64,000 bases of DNA from the NCBI GenBank assembly GCA_051530055.1, contig CM121341.1, positions 2,170,001 to 2,234,000 of the forward strand. The letters run 5' to 3'. This DNA comes from Neoechinorhynchus agilis (lineage: Eukaryota > Acanthocephala). The position numbers and the translations under genes were made by a program. The first letter of the stretch is position 1. Each line of letters starts with the position of its first letter. Of this stretch, positions 22,961 through 31,908 are shown one piece after another. The notes beneath the pieces were generated by a model. It had not been told where the DNA came from, ran no database searches, and saw only the letters and a list, made by a program, of their open reading frames with translations.

Positions 22961-23849
22961 TTAAATTCTAGTAATATGTTCTTGAGAATTTAAAGAATCC
23001 ATTTCGATCGAATCAGAATCGTTCCATTTTTGGAAAATCCGAATTGGTTTTTCATCGGCAAAATCCTTTATTAATGGCTCGAAAGCTTCTATGACTTGTT
23101 CCATATTTGAGATATTTTTTGAAAACGGATCGACAGCAGAATTCGTTCTAAATGTTCTAAATTTTTTGGCGAAAAATTGTCAGCTAAAAAATGGCTAACC
23201 TTCTCTGACGCTTTGATCGCCCAGCAATGAATCCGTCGCCAAATAATCGAAATAAATTCGTGCCCAGGATGAACGTAGCAATTTGCGAAGCCATAACGGA
23301 AATAATCGAAATTAAACCACATGCAATCGATAAATAAAATGTATAGCAGAATTGATGAGATTTTTCTTTCACAAAAAATACGAAGAATCCCATTCCGAAA
23401 GCGTGGCAGGTCACTGAAAAATAAACGGATTAAACGGAAGGCCGATTTTAAAAGTTTACTTACAAGAGATTTGTCCAAGGACCGAGGAAACTTGCAGCCA
23501 CAAGATCCGCACTCGTCCTTGGGATACAAAATGAAATACGGCCATAAGAAAAGCCGCAATTTCGAATCCGGCGCTCATAACCAGCAACGTGCCTATTAGT
23601 TTTCCTAACGAAAGGAATTTTATAAAAGAAACAAGAAGGAAACTTACTTTCAATGAGAAGGAAGTAAATCGGAGGCAAAAGCGATGTCTTATTTCTGTAT
23701 GAATGGCCGAAGATTCCAATGGCGAAATTCGTATTTGGAACTCGCGTCCACGGATGATGGTTGCATATTGAAATCCAGCTTAAAATTGAAGTAACAAAGA
23801 ACAACATCGCAATTGCGAAACTCAATGCTTTGAACGTTGTAGGATTCAT
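22961..23849 (-). CDS. Four-membrane-span protein, claudin/PMP22-like, copy A (about 250 aa)
   Basis: Four exons: 23,648-23,849, 23,464-23,604, 23,200-23,413 and 22,961-23,156, joined by GT-AG introns of 43, 50 and 43 nt. The splices keep one frame to the stop. The protein opens with a membrane segment (ALSFAIAMLFFVTSILSW) and a roughly 40-residue extracellular loop containing HPW. Three more hydrophobic segments follow (KLIGTLLVMSAGFEIAAFL; LTCHAFGMGFFVFFV; SIACGLISIISVMASQ). A basic stretch (GRSKRQRR) then leads to a hydrophilic acidic cytoplasmic tail. This is the topology of claudin, PMP22 and nematode Clc-like proteins, but the claudin W-GLW-C-C signature is not obvious, so the family is not assigned. 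Likely a plasma-membrane or junction protein. Its twin is at 28,718-29,606. Confidence 0.75.
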
Positions 23850-24061
23850 TAGGTGCTATCGATAAATCTGTAGGAGTTTGGGATGGATGCAAGATATTCT
23901 TAAGTAACACTCGTTTCAGACTACAAGCATTTTCCGCCCAAATATGTTTTTCTTATTGTTTGGAGTTTTGAAGGCAAACAAAAAACATTTATTGTTTATC
24001 TTGTTTTTCCCCAAAAAAACACCATGTTTCGAAAAACATAATTTAACCAATAAATATAATT

Positions 24062-24318
24062 TCAGTTTCAATTAGCGATGTTTGATTCAGAAAATAGATT
24101 TATATTGAAAATTTTCGGCCTTTTCGTTGGCCTTCTTCAGTCAATCCACAATTTAAAAGAAGCATTTTCAAATAGTTTATCCGGTGGGACTCGCAGACTG
24201 AGTTTATAGTCAACTATTTGACAATGCTTCTTTTGAATTGTAGATTGACTGAAGAAGGCCAACGAAAAGGCTGAAAATGTTCATTTCTGAATCAAACATC
24301 GCTAATTGAAACTGAAAC
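24062..24318. mobile_element. Foldback element with inverted hammerhead-like motifs (copy A)
   Basis: Inverted termini read TTTCAATTAGCGATGTTTGA at the left and the reverse complement at the right. Each arm of about 115 bp contains the CTGAAGA, A, stem II, GAAA motif: minus strand 24,104-24,145 and plus strand from 24,249. In the left arm GGCC pairs GGCC across an 8-nt loop, then GAAA, ATTT, TCAAT follow, and TCAAT pairs with the ATTGA preceding the core. The same element is at 30,083-30,338, and a shorter relative is at 48,011-48,164. Confidence 0.75.
24104..24145 (-). ncRNA. Hammerhead-like motif in the foldback arm
   Basis: Order on the minus strand: ATTGA (stem I), CTGAAGA core, A, GGCC, 8-nt loop, GGCC, GAAA, ATTT, TCAAT (stem I'). 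A15.1-U16.1 and A15.2-U16.2 would be the two-pair stem III. The copy in unit B has lost the stem I' match. Activity untested. Confidence 0.42.
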
Positions 24319-24534
24319 TATAATGAATAATTTCTTTACAATAAAAAATATAAAGCGGTCATTATTTTTATGATCGCTGATTAAATGTTTGTTTTCAAAC
24401 TTGAAATACTTAATTCCTTCAATAGAAAAAACATTTTGCTGGCACGAGTATTCCTTAATAAAACGAACGATTATTAGTTTAACGGTAATTCTTTATTTTT
24501 TCGGCAAAAAGAATTTATAATGGGTTAGCGCCGC

Positions 24535-24850
24535 CGGTCTGGATCACTCTGCTGCCATCCTGGTGCAACGCTCCAAATTACGGACGCAGCGTTCCTTTCC
24601 GTTTCAAAGCCAAGCTTTTGTTTTGTAGGAGGAATGCTCCTGATCTCGGATCGCCAGTGATTCGTTTAAGTCTCTTGGACATTTGATTGACCAGGCCGAC
24701 CAGAGAATCTCGACCCCAAAGGGAACGAAATAATGATTTCGACCGAGGTCCTTGAATTTGGTTTTTTGCCATCTTCAGCGAAAGCAAAAATGTAAAAAAT
24801 AGGGACGTGCTCATTTGTGAGCCTTTCCGGATAAATAATAAGCTCATGTT
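24535..24850 (-). mobile_element. C-terminal fragment of a restriction-like-endonuclease LINE (unit A)
   Basis: The minus strand encodes FRSLWGRDSLVGLVNQMSKR and then TGDPRSGAFLLQNKSLALKR. This lines up with the end of the 5.2-kb and 38.3-kb copies (VPFGVETYGALGSSALSLL, then RAGVFLRQNISLAVQR). Only the last about 80 codons and the 3' end remain. It was duplicated with the segment (second copy at 30,557-30,870). Confidence 0.6.
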
Positions 24851-25089
24851 TTTAGCTATTTCATCAAAAATGATTTATTTTTGATGTATGGCCAGTCGGT
24901 AGCTTTTCAGATGTGTGATTGAAAAATTATTCAGGGTTACCGGATTAACGACGGGTCCGGCTAAAGAAGCGAATCGATTTCAAAATACTAATCGGCACCC
25001 TGTACGTAGTTTCATTTTCCGGGAGAAGCAGGGAAGTGAACGATTAGATGAGGAGATAAATCGAAATTCTTGGCATTCTGATGGAAAGG

Positions 25090-26206
25090 AGGGAAGGCTG
25101 GAGAATTAGGCGACGGATTTGAACTGTTCTATAGTGGAGGAGCAAGTGGTAGGAACGGAGTGGGCGTCATAGTATCAAAGGATCTAGTGGACAACGTCGT
25201 AGAGGCGACACGAACAAGCGATCGGGTGATGGCGCTGAAGGTAAGCGTTAACGGCGCAGCCAGAACTATAGTTTCTGCGTACGCCCCACGAGTCGGCTGT
25301 AGTGAAGAGGAGAAGGAGGAATTTTGGCTTGATTTGTCGCAAGTTACAAAGCCTAGGGAGGGTCGATGAGTGATAACCGGAACGGACAAGTGGGACGGAG
25401 AGATGAATACGAGCGAATTCATGGAGGACACAGTGTAGGATCAAGGAACGCCGAGGATGTAAGACTGTTGGATTATACAACAGCGTTGGAGTTGCGTATT
25501 TCGAATACTTAATTTCAAAAAAGCCCCACGGCACCTACACACATACTCAAGTGGTGGAAGATCAAATCAATTTTATTTTGAACCCGATAGCGAAGTGGAG
25601 CAAAGTCTGGAATGTCAAGATAATACTAGGAGAGGAGTGTGCGATGCAACATAGAGTGCTCGAGATGGACCTCAATATTCGAGGGAAAGCCAAACAGCCG
25701 ACAACGAGCATTGCGCCGAAAATCAAGTGGTGCAGGCTAAAGGATCCTATACAGAAGGAAAAGATTAAAATGGTGCTTACCCAGAAATTGGGCTAGAATG
25801 TGGCTGAACTGGAACTCTGGTGGAATGAGACAGCCGAAGTGATTCGTAGTGAAGCAAAGAACATCCTGGGAATGACCTCGGGGAAACCTCCACCCAAAAC
25901 AAAGAAGCGAGGTGGTGCAATGTAGCCGTCAAGGACGCAATCAGTCTGAAAAAGTCAGCCCGGAAAAGATTGGATTTTGACGCTTCGGCCTCGAATGCAG
26001 ACTCTTACAAACAGGCAAAACGGAAGGCCGCACGAGAATGCGCTAAAGCCAAGAAGGAAGCTGATAACGACCTGTTTGAACAATTACAGCGAAGGAGTTG
26101 TATAGATATGGCCTTCAGGTTGGCCAAAGTCAGGGATAAAAAATCGCGGGAAATCGTGCACTTCCAAATGATCAGTGATACTCAAGGTAAGACGCTGGAC
26201 CAATGC
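25090..26206 (+). mobile_element. RTE-clade LINE, 5' part (endonuclease and linker)
   Basis: The plus strand carries an RTE-type AP-endonuclease: GVGVIVSKDLVDNVVEA, ALKVSVNGAARTIVSAYAPR, then VGCSEEEKEEFW, the typical RTE wording. The linker follows (KRKAARECAKAKKEADNDLF, and IVHFQMISDTQGKTL). The frame is interrupted in several places. It continues into the tandemly repeated RT segment at 26,207. Confidence 0.8.
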
Positions 26207-28066
26207 AAGGACATTTTGGATAAGTGGAAGGAATATTTCAACACTCTGCTGAACACTGAGAATGAACGACTGCCTCTAGAGGACGTACATTCAAATGTCA
26301 ATATGACGAGGCCGTAGTCGTACGATGAGGTGGCTGCACAGCTCAAGAAAATGAAGACTGGTAGGAACGCCGGTCCAGATAACATTCCGATCGAGTTGTT
26401 GCGATCCCTCGGAGTCCTCGGAATAAAGTTGCTCACGGGGCCCTTTCAGAAGAGAGATTTGGAATAAAAGATCCCATCGGAATGGTAGGGAAGCATATTG
26501 ATACTGATCTTCAAAGGCAAAGGAGATGTTCTGTAGCGTAGGAGCTACCGGGGAATCAAAATCATGTCTCACACAATGAAACTGTGCGAACGAGTGATCG
26601 ATCACAGGATTAGAGAGAATATCAGAATCAGCGAGGACCAACGAGGATTCATGCCCGCACAATCGACGCAATATTCGTGCCAAGGCAGCTGTATGAGAGG
26701 TTCAGTGCCCGTTGCACAGTGTGTTAGTCAATTTGGAAGGGCATACGACACGGTCCCTCGAGATTTGGTTTGGGCATTCCTCATGAAGGACATTTTGGAT
26801 AAGTGGAAGGAATATTTCAACACTCTGCTGAACACTGAGAATCAACGATTGCCTCTAGAGGACGTACATTCAAATGTCAATATGACGAGGCCGTAGTCGT
26901 ACGATGAGGTGGCTGCACAGCTCAAGAAAATGAAGACTGGTAGGAACGCCGGTCCAGATAACATTCCGATCGAGTTGTTGCGATCCCTCGGAGTCCTCGG
27001 AATAAAGTTGCTCACGGGGCCCTTTCAGAAGAGAGATTTGGAATAAAAGATCCCATCGGAATGGTAGGGAAGCATATTGATACTGATCTTCAAAGGCAAA
27101 GGAGATGTTCTGTAGCGTAGGAGCTACCGGGGAATCAAAATCATGCCTCACACAATGAAACTGTGCGAACGAGTGATCGATCACAGGATTAGAGAGAATA
27201 TCAGAATCAGCGAGGACCAACGAGGATTCATGCCCGCACAATCGACGCAATATTCGTGCCAAGGCAGCTGTATGAGAGGTTCAGTGCCCGTTGCACAGTG
27301 TGTTAGTCAATTTGGAAGGGCATACGACACGGTCCCTCGAGATTTGGTTTGGGCATTCCTCATGAAGGACATTTTGGATAAGTGGAAGGAATATTTCAAC
27401 ACTCTGGAACACTGAGAATGAACGACTGCCTCAACGTACATTCAAATGTCAATATGACGAGGCCGTAGTCGTACGATGAGGTGGCTGCACAGCTCAGAAA
27501 ATGAAGACTGGTAGGAACGCCGGTCAGATAACATTCCGATCGAGTTGTTGCGATCCCTCGGAGTCCTCGGAATAAAGTTGCTCACGGGGCCCTTTCAGAA
27601 GAGAGATTTGGAATAAAAGATCCCATCGGAATGGTAGGGAAGCATATTGATACTGATCTTCAAAGGCAAAGGAGATGTTCTGTAGCGTAGGAGCTACCGG
27701 GGAATCAAAATCATGTCTCACACAATGAAACTGTGCGAACGAGTGATCGATCACAGGATTAGAGAGAATATCAGAATCAGCGAGGACCAACGAGGATTCA
27801 TGCCCGATTCGTACCCCGCACAATCGACACCAATATTCCGTGTAGAGCAGCTGTATGAGAGGTTCAGTGCCCGTTGCAGTGTCGTCAATTTGGAAGGGCA
27901 TACGACACGGTCCCTCGAGATTTGGTGTGGGCATTCCTCATGAAGGACATTTTGGATAAGTGGAAGGAATATTTCAACACTCTGCTGAACACTGAGAATG
28001 AACGACTGCCTCTAGAAAACGTACATTCGAATGTCAATATGACGAGGCCGTAGTCGTACGATGAGG
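26207..28066 (+). repeat. 579-bp tandem triplication of an RTE reverse-transcriptase segment
   Basis: The string acattttggataagtgg starts at 26,211, 26,790, 27,369 and 27,947, giving periods of 579, 579 and 578 bp and a fourth partial unit to about 28,066. Each unit spans the end of the linker through RT motif 0 (KMKTGRNAGPDNIPIELL) and the fingers/palm start (SHTMKLCERVIDHRIRENIR, EDQRGFMP, then GRAYDTVPRDLVWAFLMK). It is then joined back to the linker. Units 1 and 2 are almost identical; unit 3 has several small indels. Confidence 0.9.
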
Positions 28067-28071
28067 TGGTT

Positions 28072-28470
28072 AATAATTCCAATCACGTTCCCCGGTACCG
28101 CACATATCGACATTAACTCTCTTCATTCCTAAGTTGCTGTATAAGCTGCTGTTCAAGACCCAGAAGGTGGTAGCGTCGAATATTGCACAAAACGAGGTGC
28201 AAAATGGCCAGTTGTCAATCACGACCAAACAATGATTTAGCAAGTGAACGCAATAACTTTCGACGCTTGATTAAGGAAGCTTTTTTAATCAAAGAACAGA
28301 AATCGGATATAAATGGCCGTCTTCATAGCTAAAAATTAAACAACACAATCAAACAAAAGTTCGTGTGAGAGCTGAATTACAATTTAGCCACTTGTATTTT
28401 AGGACTGATTATGAGCCCGACGAGGTTCGAAACGTTTTTATTAAAAAATTGTTTACTGGGTGAAAATTTA
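28072..28470. repeat. Relative of the 11.0-11.14 kb repeat, with decayed hammerhead-like motif
   Basis: Positions 28,072-28,110 match 11,019-11,063 (inverted), and 28,389-28,465 match 11,057-11,150 (inverted), so both belong to one dispersed family. The motif here reads CTGATTA instead of CTGATGA, keeps stem II GAGCC/GGTTC and GAAA, and ends CGTT. The G8 change would be expected to inactivate it. Confidence 0.55.
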
Positions 28471-28717
28471 AAAAATAAGTCGCTTTATCGTTGGACAGTC
28501 TTCCGATTTAGGAAGCTCGTCGAAAATATTCAAGGCTTTTGCTTCAACTCAATCGCTTTAAATGATCGTGCTTCTTAAATTTGACATTTCGGAATTTTTA
28601 TCTTATGGATCGAATTATACTTTTTGAACACTAAAAATGGGTGTAAACGTTCAGTCTCAATTTGTTAATAAAAGTGACCGGAAAGTTTTATACTTTATTT
28701 GAAGTGCTTTTTGCACA

Positions 28718-29606
28718 TTAAATTCTAGTAATAAGTTCTTGTGAATTTAAAGAATCCATTTCGATCGAATCAGAATCGTTCCATTTTTGGAAAATCCGAA
28801 TTGGTTTTTCATCGGCAAAATCCTTTATTAATGGCTCGAAAGCTTCTATGACTTGTTCCATATTTGAGATATTTTTTGGAAACGGATCGACAGCAGAATT
28901 CGTTCTAAATGTTCTAAATTTTTTGGCGAAAAATTGTCCGCTAAAAAATGGCTAACCTTCTCTGACGCTTTGATCGCCCAGCAATGAATCCGTCGCCAAA
29001 TAATCGAAATAAATTCGTTCCCAGGATGAACGTAGCAATTTGCGAAGCCATAACGGAAATAATCGAAATTAAACCACATGCAATCGATAAATAAAATGTA
29101 TAGCAGAATTGATGAGATTTTTCTTTCACAAAAAATACGAAGAATCCCATTCCGAAAGCGTGGCAGGTCACTGAAAAATAAACGGATTAAACGGAAGGCC
29201 GATTTTAAAAATTTACTTACAAGAGATTTGTCCAAGGACCGAGGAAACTTGCAGCCACAAGATCCGCACTCGTCCTTGGGATACAAAATGAAATACGGCC
29301 ATAAGAAAAGCCGCAATTTCGAATCCGGCGCTCATAACCAGCAACGTGCCTATTAGTTTTCCTAACGAAAGGAATTTTATAAAAGAAACAAGAAGGAAAC
29401 TTACTTTCAATGAGAAGGAAGTAAATCGGAGGCAAAAGCGATGTCTTATTTCTGTATGAATGGCCGAAGATTCTAATGGTGAAATCCGTATTTGGAACTC
29501 GCGTCCACGGATGATGGTTGCATATTGAAATCCAGCTTAAAATTGAAGTAACAAAGAACAACATCGCAATCGCGAAACTCAATGCTTTGAACGTTGTAGG
29601 ATTCAT
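28718..29606 (-). CDS. Four-membrane-span protein, claudin/PMP22-like, copy B
   Basis: Same four-exon structure as the gene at 22,961-23,849, shifted by 5,757 bp, with all splice sites and the frame kept. Amino-acid differences are few, e.g. NTDFTIRIFGHS against NTNFAIGIFGHS in the first extracellular loop and ELITRI against EHITRI at the C-terminus. The lack of any disabling change suggests both copies work or that the duplication is recent. The start is the ATG at 29,606. The palindromic element inserted at 29,662 lies only about 55 bp upstream of the start codon, probably inside the 5' UTR or promoter, so this copy may be expressed differently from its twin. Confidence 0.72.
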
Positions 29607-29661
29607 TAGGTGCTATCGATAAATCTGTAGGAGTTTGGGATGGATGCAAGATATTCTTAAG

Positions 29662-29910
29662 TTGTGCGTTGGCGAATCCTGCCCCCGGTGCTTTCGTTAC
29701 TCATTTATATTCGAAATATTTCACAAGGTTTTCCTTGCCTCTTCAGTCGATATTGTTTGCAAGTTTTTTCACTTGTGAATTGCAAACAATATCGACTGAA
29801 GAGGCAAGGAAAACCTTGTGAAATATTTCGAATATAAATGAGTAACGAAAGCACCGGGGGCAGGATTCACCAACGCACAATCAAATTCACCCCGAAGACA
29901 ATGATATATG
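29662..29910. mobile_element. Palindromic insertion with 13-bp target duplication
   Basis: Positions 29,662-29,880 form an almost perfect inverted repeat: arms of about 101 bp beginning TTGTGCGTTGG, with a 16-17 nt loop. A 30-bp unpaired tail follows, to 29,910. The 13-bp sequence agatattcttaag flanks it at 29,649-29,661 and 29,911-29,923. Unit A of the segmental duplication (about 23,892) has a single copy of that sequence and no insert, so it serves as the empty site. Each arm carries one hammerhead-like motif. Confidence 0.85.
29789..29835 (+). ncRNA. Hammerhead-like motif in the palindromic insertion (right arm)
   Basis: Order: ATATCGA (stem I), CTGAAGA, G, GCAAGG, A-loop, CCTTGT, GAAA, TATT, TCGAATAT (stem I' with one bulge). 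Stem II sequence differs entirely from the 24-kb and 46-kb motifs yet still pairs. U15.2-A16.2 replaces the A-U of other copies, and the triplet is AUU. The mirror copy is on the minus strand at about 29,707-29,753. Confidence 0.45.
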
Positions 29911-30082
29911 AGATATTCTTAAGTAACACTCGTTTCAGACTACAAGCATTTTCCGTCCAAATATGTTTTTCTTATTGTTTGGAGTTTTGAAGGCAAACAA
30001 AAAACATTTATTGTTTATCTTGTTTTTCCCCAAAAAAAAACACCATGTTTCGAAAAACATAATTTAACCAATAAATATAATT

Positions 30083-30338
30083 TCAGTTTCAATTAGCGAT
30101 GTTTGATTCAGAAAATAGATTTATATTTAAAATTTTCGGCCTTTTCGTTGGCCTTCTTCAGTCAATCCACAATTTAAAAGAAGCATTTTCAAATAGTTTA
30201 TCCGGTGGGACTCGCAGACTGAGTTTATAGTCAACTATTTGACAATGCTTCTTTTGAATTGTAGATTGACTGAAGAAGGCCAACGAAAAGGCTGAAAATG
30301 TTCATTTCTGAATCAAACATCGCTAATTGAAACTGAAA
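30083..30338. mobile_element. Foldback element with inverted hammerhead-like motifs (copy B)
   Basis: Duplicate of 24,062-24,318 carried by segmental unit B, almost identical. Confidence 0.75.
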
Positions 30339-30556
30339 CTATAATGAATAATTTCTTTGCAATAAAAAATATAAAGCGGTCATTATTTTTATGATCGCTG
30401 ATTAAATGTTTGTTTTCAAACTTGAAATACTTAATTCCTTCAATAGAAAAAACATTTTGCTGGCACGAGTATTCCTTAATAAAACGAACGATTATTAGTT
30501 TAACGGTAATTCTTTATTTTTTCGGCAAAAAGAATTTATAATGGGTTAGCGCCGCC

Positions 30557-30870
30557 GGTCTGGATCACTCTGCTGCCATCCTGGTGCAACGCTCCAAATT
30601 ACGGACGCAGCGTTCCTTTCCGTTTCAAAGCCAAGCTTTTGTTTTGTAGGAGGAATGCTCCTGATCTCGGATCGCCAGTGATTCGTTTAAGTCTCTTGGA
30701 CATTTGATTGACCAGGCCGACCAGAGAATCTCGACACCAAAGGGAACGAAATAATGATTTCGACCGAGGTCCTTGAATTTGGTTTTTTGCCATCTTCAGC
30801 GAAAGCAAAAATGTAAAAAATAGGGACGTGCTCATTTGTGAGTCTTTCCGGATAAATAATAAGCTCATGT
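30557..30870 (-). mobile_element. C-terminal fragment of a restriction-like-endonuclease LINE (unit B)
   Basis: Duplicate of 24,535-24,850; encodes the same ending with two or three substitutions. Confidence 0.6.
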
Positions 30871-30937
30871 TTTTAGCTATTTCATCAAAAATGATTTATT
30901 TTTGAAGTCTGGTCGGTCGGTAGCTTTTCCGATGTGT

Positions 30938-31082
30938 GGCCGCTTTTTCACGGCTGATGATTTTTCCTTGGACGCACCACCCCGAAGCGTACCTTTGGTT
31001 GTGCATCATCGGCGGTAACGGATTCGAACCCTTTGACCCTAAGTGGGATCCGGTGTACTGGTCCACTTGACCACCTCAGCGC
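30938..31082 (-). mobile_element. tRNA-derived SINE-like sequence
   Basis: On the minus strand there is a perfect RNA polymerase III A box (TGGTCAAGTGG, 31,063-31,073) and a perfect B box (GGTTCGAATCC, 31,020-31,030) at tRNA-like spacing. The anticodon and acceptor stems do not pair, so it is not a working tRNA gene. About 80 bp of unrelated body follow (GGTACGCTTCGGGG and onward). It lies just outside segmental unit B. Confidence 0.55.
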
Positions 31083-31908
31083 AAATGCGGAACAAGGAAT
31101 TTAATTATTTCTTTGAACAAGCGACGAATAATTAATCCCTTCAAGTGGGCAAAAATGTTTCTTCTGCTTGTAATCCCTAAGTTCAACAGCGACGCGAAGA
31201 ATTTTCATTGGAGAATTTCTTCGAACACCATCGCTAAAAGATGCCAAAAATTAATTTTTAAGAAATAAATGTAAATTCCCAAAACTTTTTACTGCTTTTT
31301 TCAAAAATGAAAAGGAGAAATTTTTTGTTACCGGTGTTGTAAGCAAGTTTCTTTTTAATATTTTGAACATCCTCTTTCAAACATTTTCAAGAGTACTTTA
31401 ATTTTTGTACAAAAAATCGTGGCGACAAAGGATCGGCTACTTCATAGTGTTTAAAGTGGGTTCGAATGCAACTCGATGAGCTCTAAAACCGGTTCTACTC
31501 TTCGCCACATTTTGTCTTCCAAAAGGTAAATTACACGACAAGGATTATTGTTTGCAAAATTTAGGTATTCGCATTCACTATAATAAATGTATAGCAGTTA
31601 TTCTCTTAAACGTTCAAACTGAACATCAACCGTTGAGATTTGAATAATATCCGAATATCTATAAACATATTCTTGCTCATAAAATAATTCTGGCATTAAA
31701 AAATGATTAAACATTAGCTCGTGAGATCTCTATAAAATTTAAATTGAGAAGAATACGGTTTCGGTAAGCACATAAAAACGGTTTCAAACTCTTACACGGA
31801 GATCATTGGTTAAAATTAACGTTTCTAAGAAGATAATCGTATCTGAAATGAACACTAACGTACAAGTACACTTGATATTAAAGACTGTATTTTCAATTCC
31901 GACAATCT
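31083..31908. other. Intergenic, nothing recognised
   Basis: AT-rich sequence between the SINE-like element and the 3' end of the ATP9-type gene. No coding signal seen. Confidence 0.5.

Larger units (their letters stand above)
22743..24916. repeat. Direct segmental duplication, unit A
   Basis: About 2.2 kb repeated in the same orientation at 28,552-30,938. The offset is +5,757 across the four-span gene and about +6,021 beyond the palindromic insertion unique to unit B. Unit A has about 44 bp near 22,870-22,915 that unit B lacks. It holds one four-span gene, a foldback element and a LINE fragment. Confidence 0.92.
28552..30938. repeat. Direct segmental duplication, unit B
   Basis: Second copy of 22,743-24,916. 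It differs by a 249-bp palindromic insertion at 29,662-29,910 with flanking 13-bp duplication, a roughly 44-bp deletion near 28,660, and scattered substitutions. Confidence 0.92.

Noticed and set aside
26291-27934. Minus-strand frames of about 130 residues in the RTE array as paralogous genes
   Set aside because: They are antisense to the RT segment and repeat with the 579-bp unit.
31000-31082. A functional tRNA gene
   Set aside because: A and B boxes are perfect, but anticodon and acceptor stems do not pair and there is a long non-tRNA body, so a SINE-like element is more likely.
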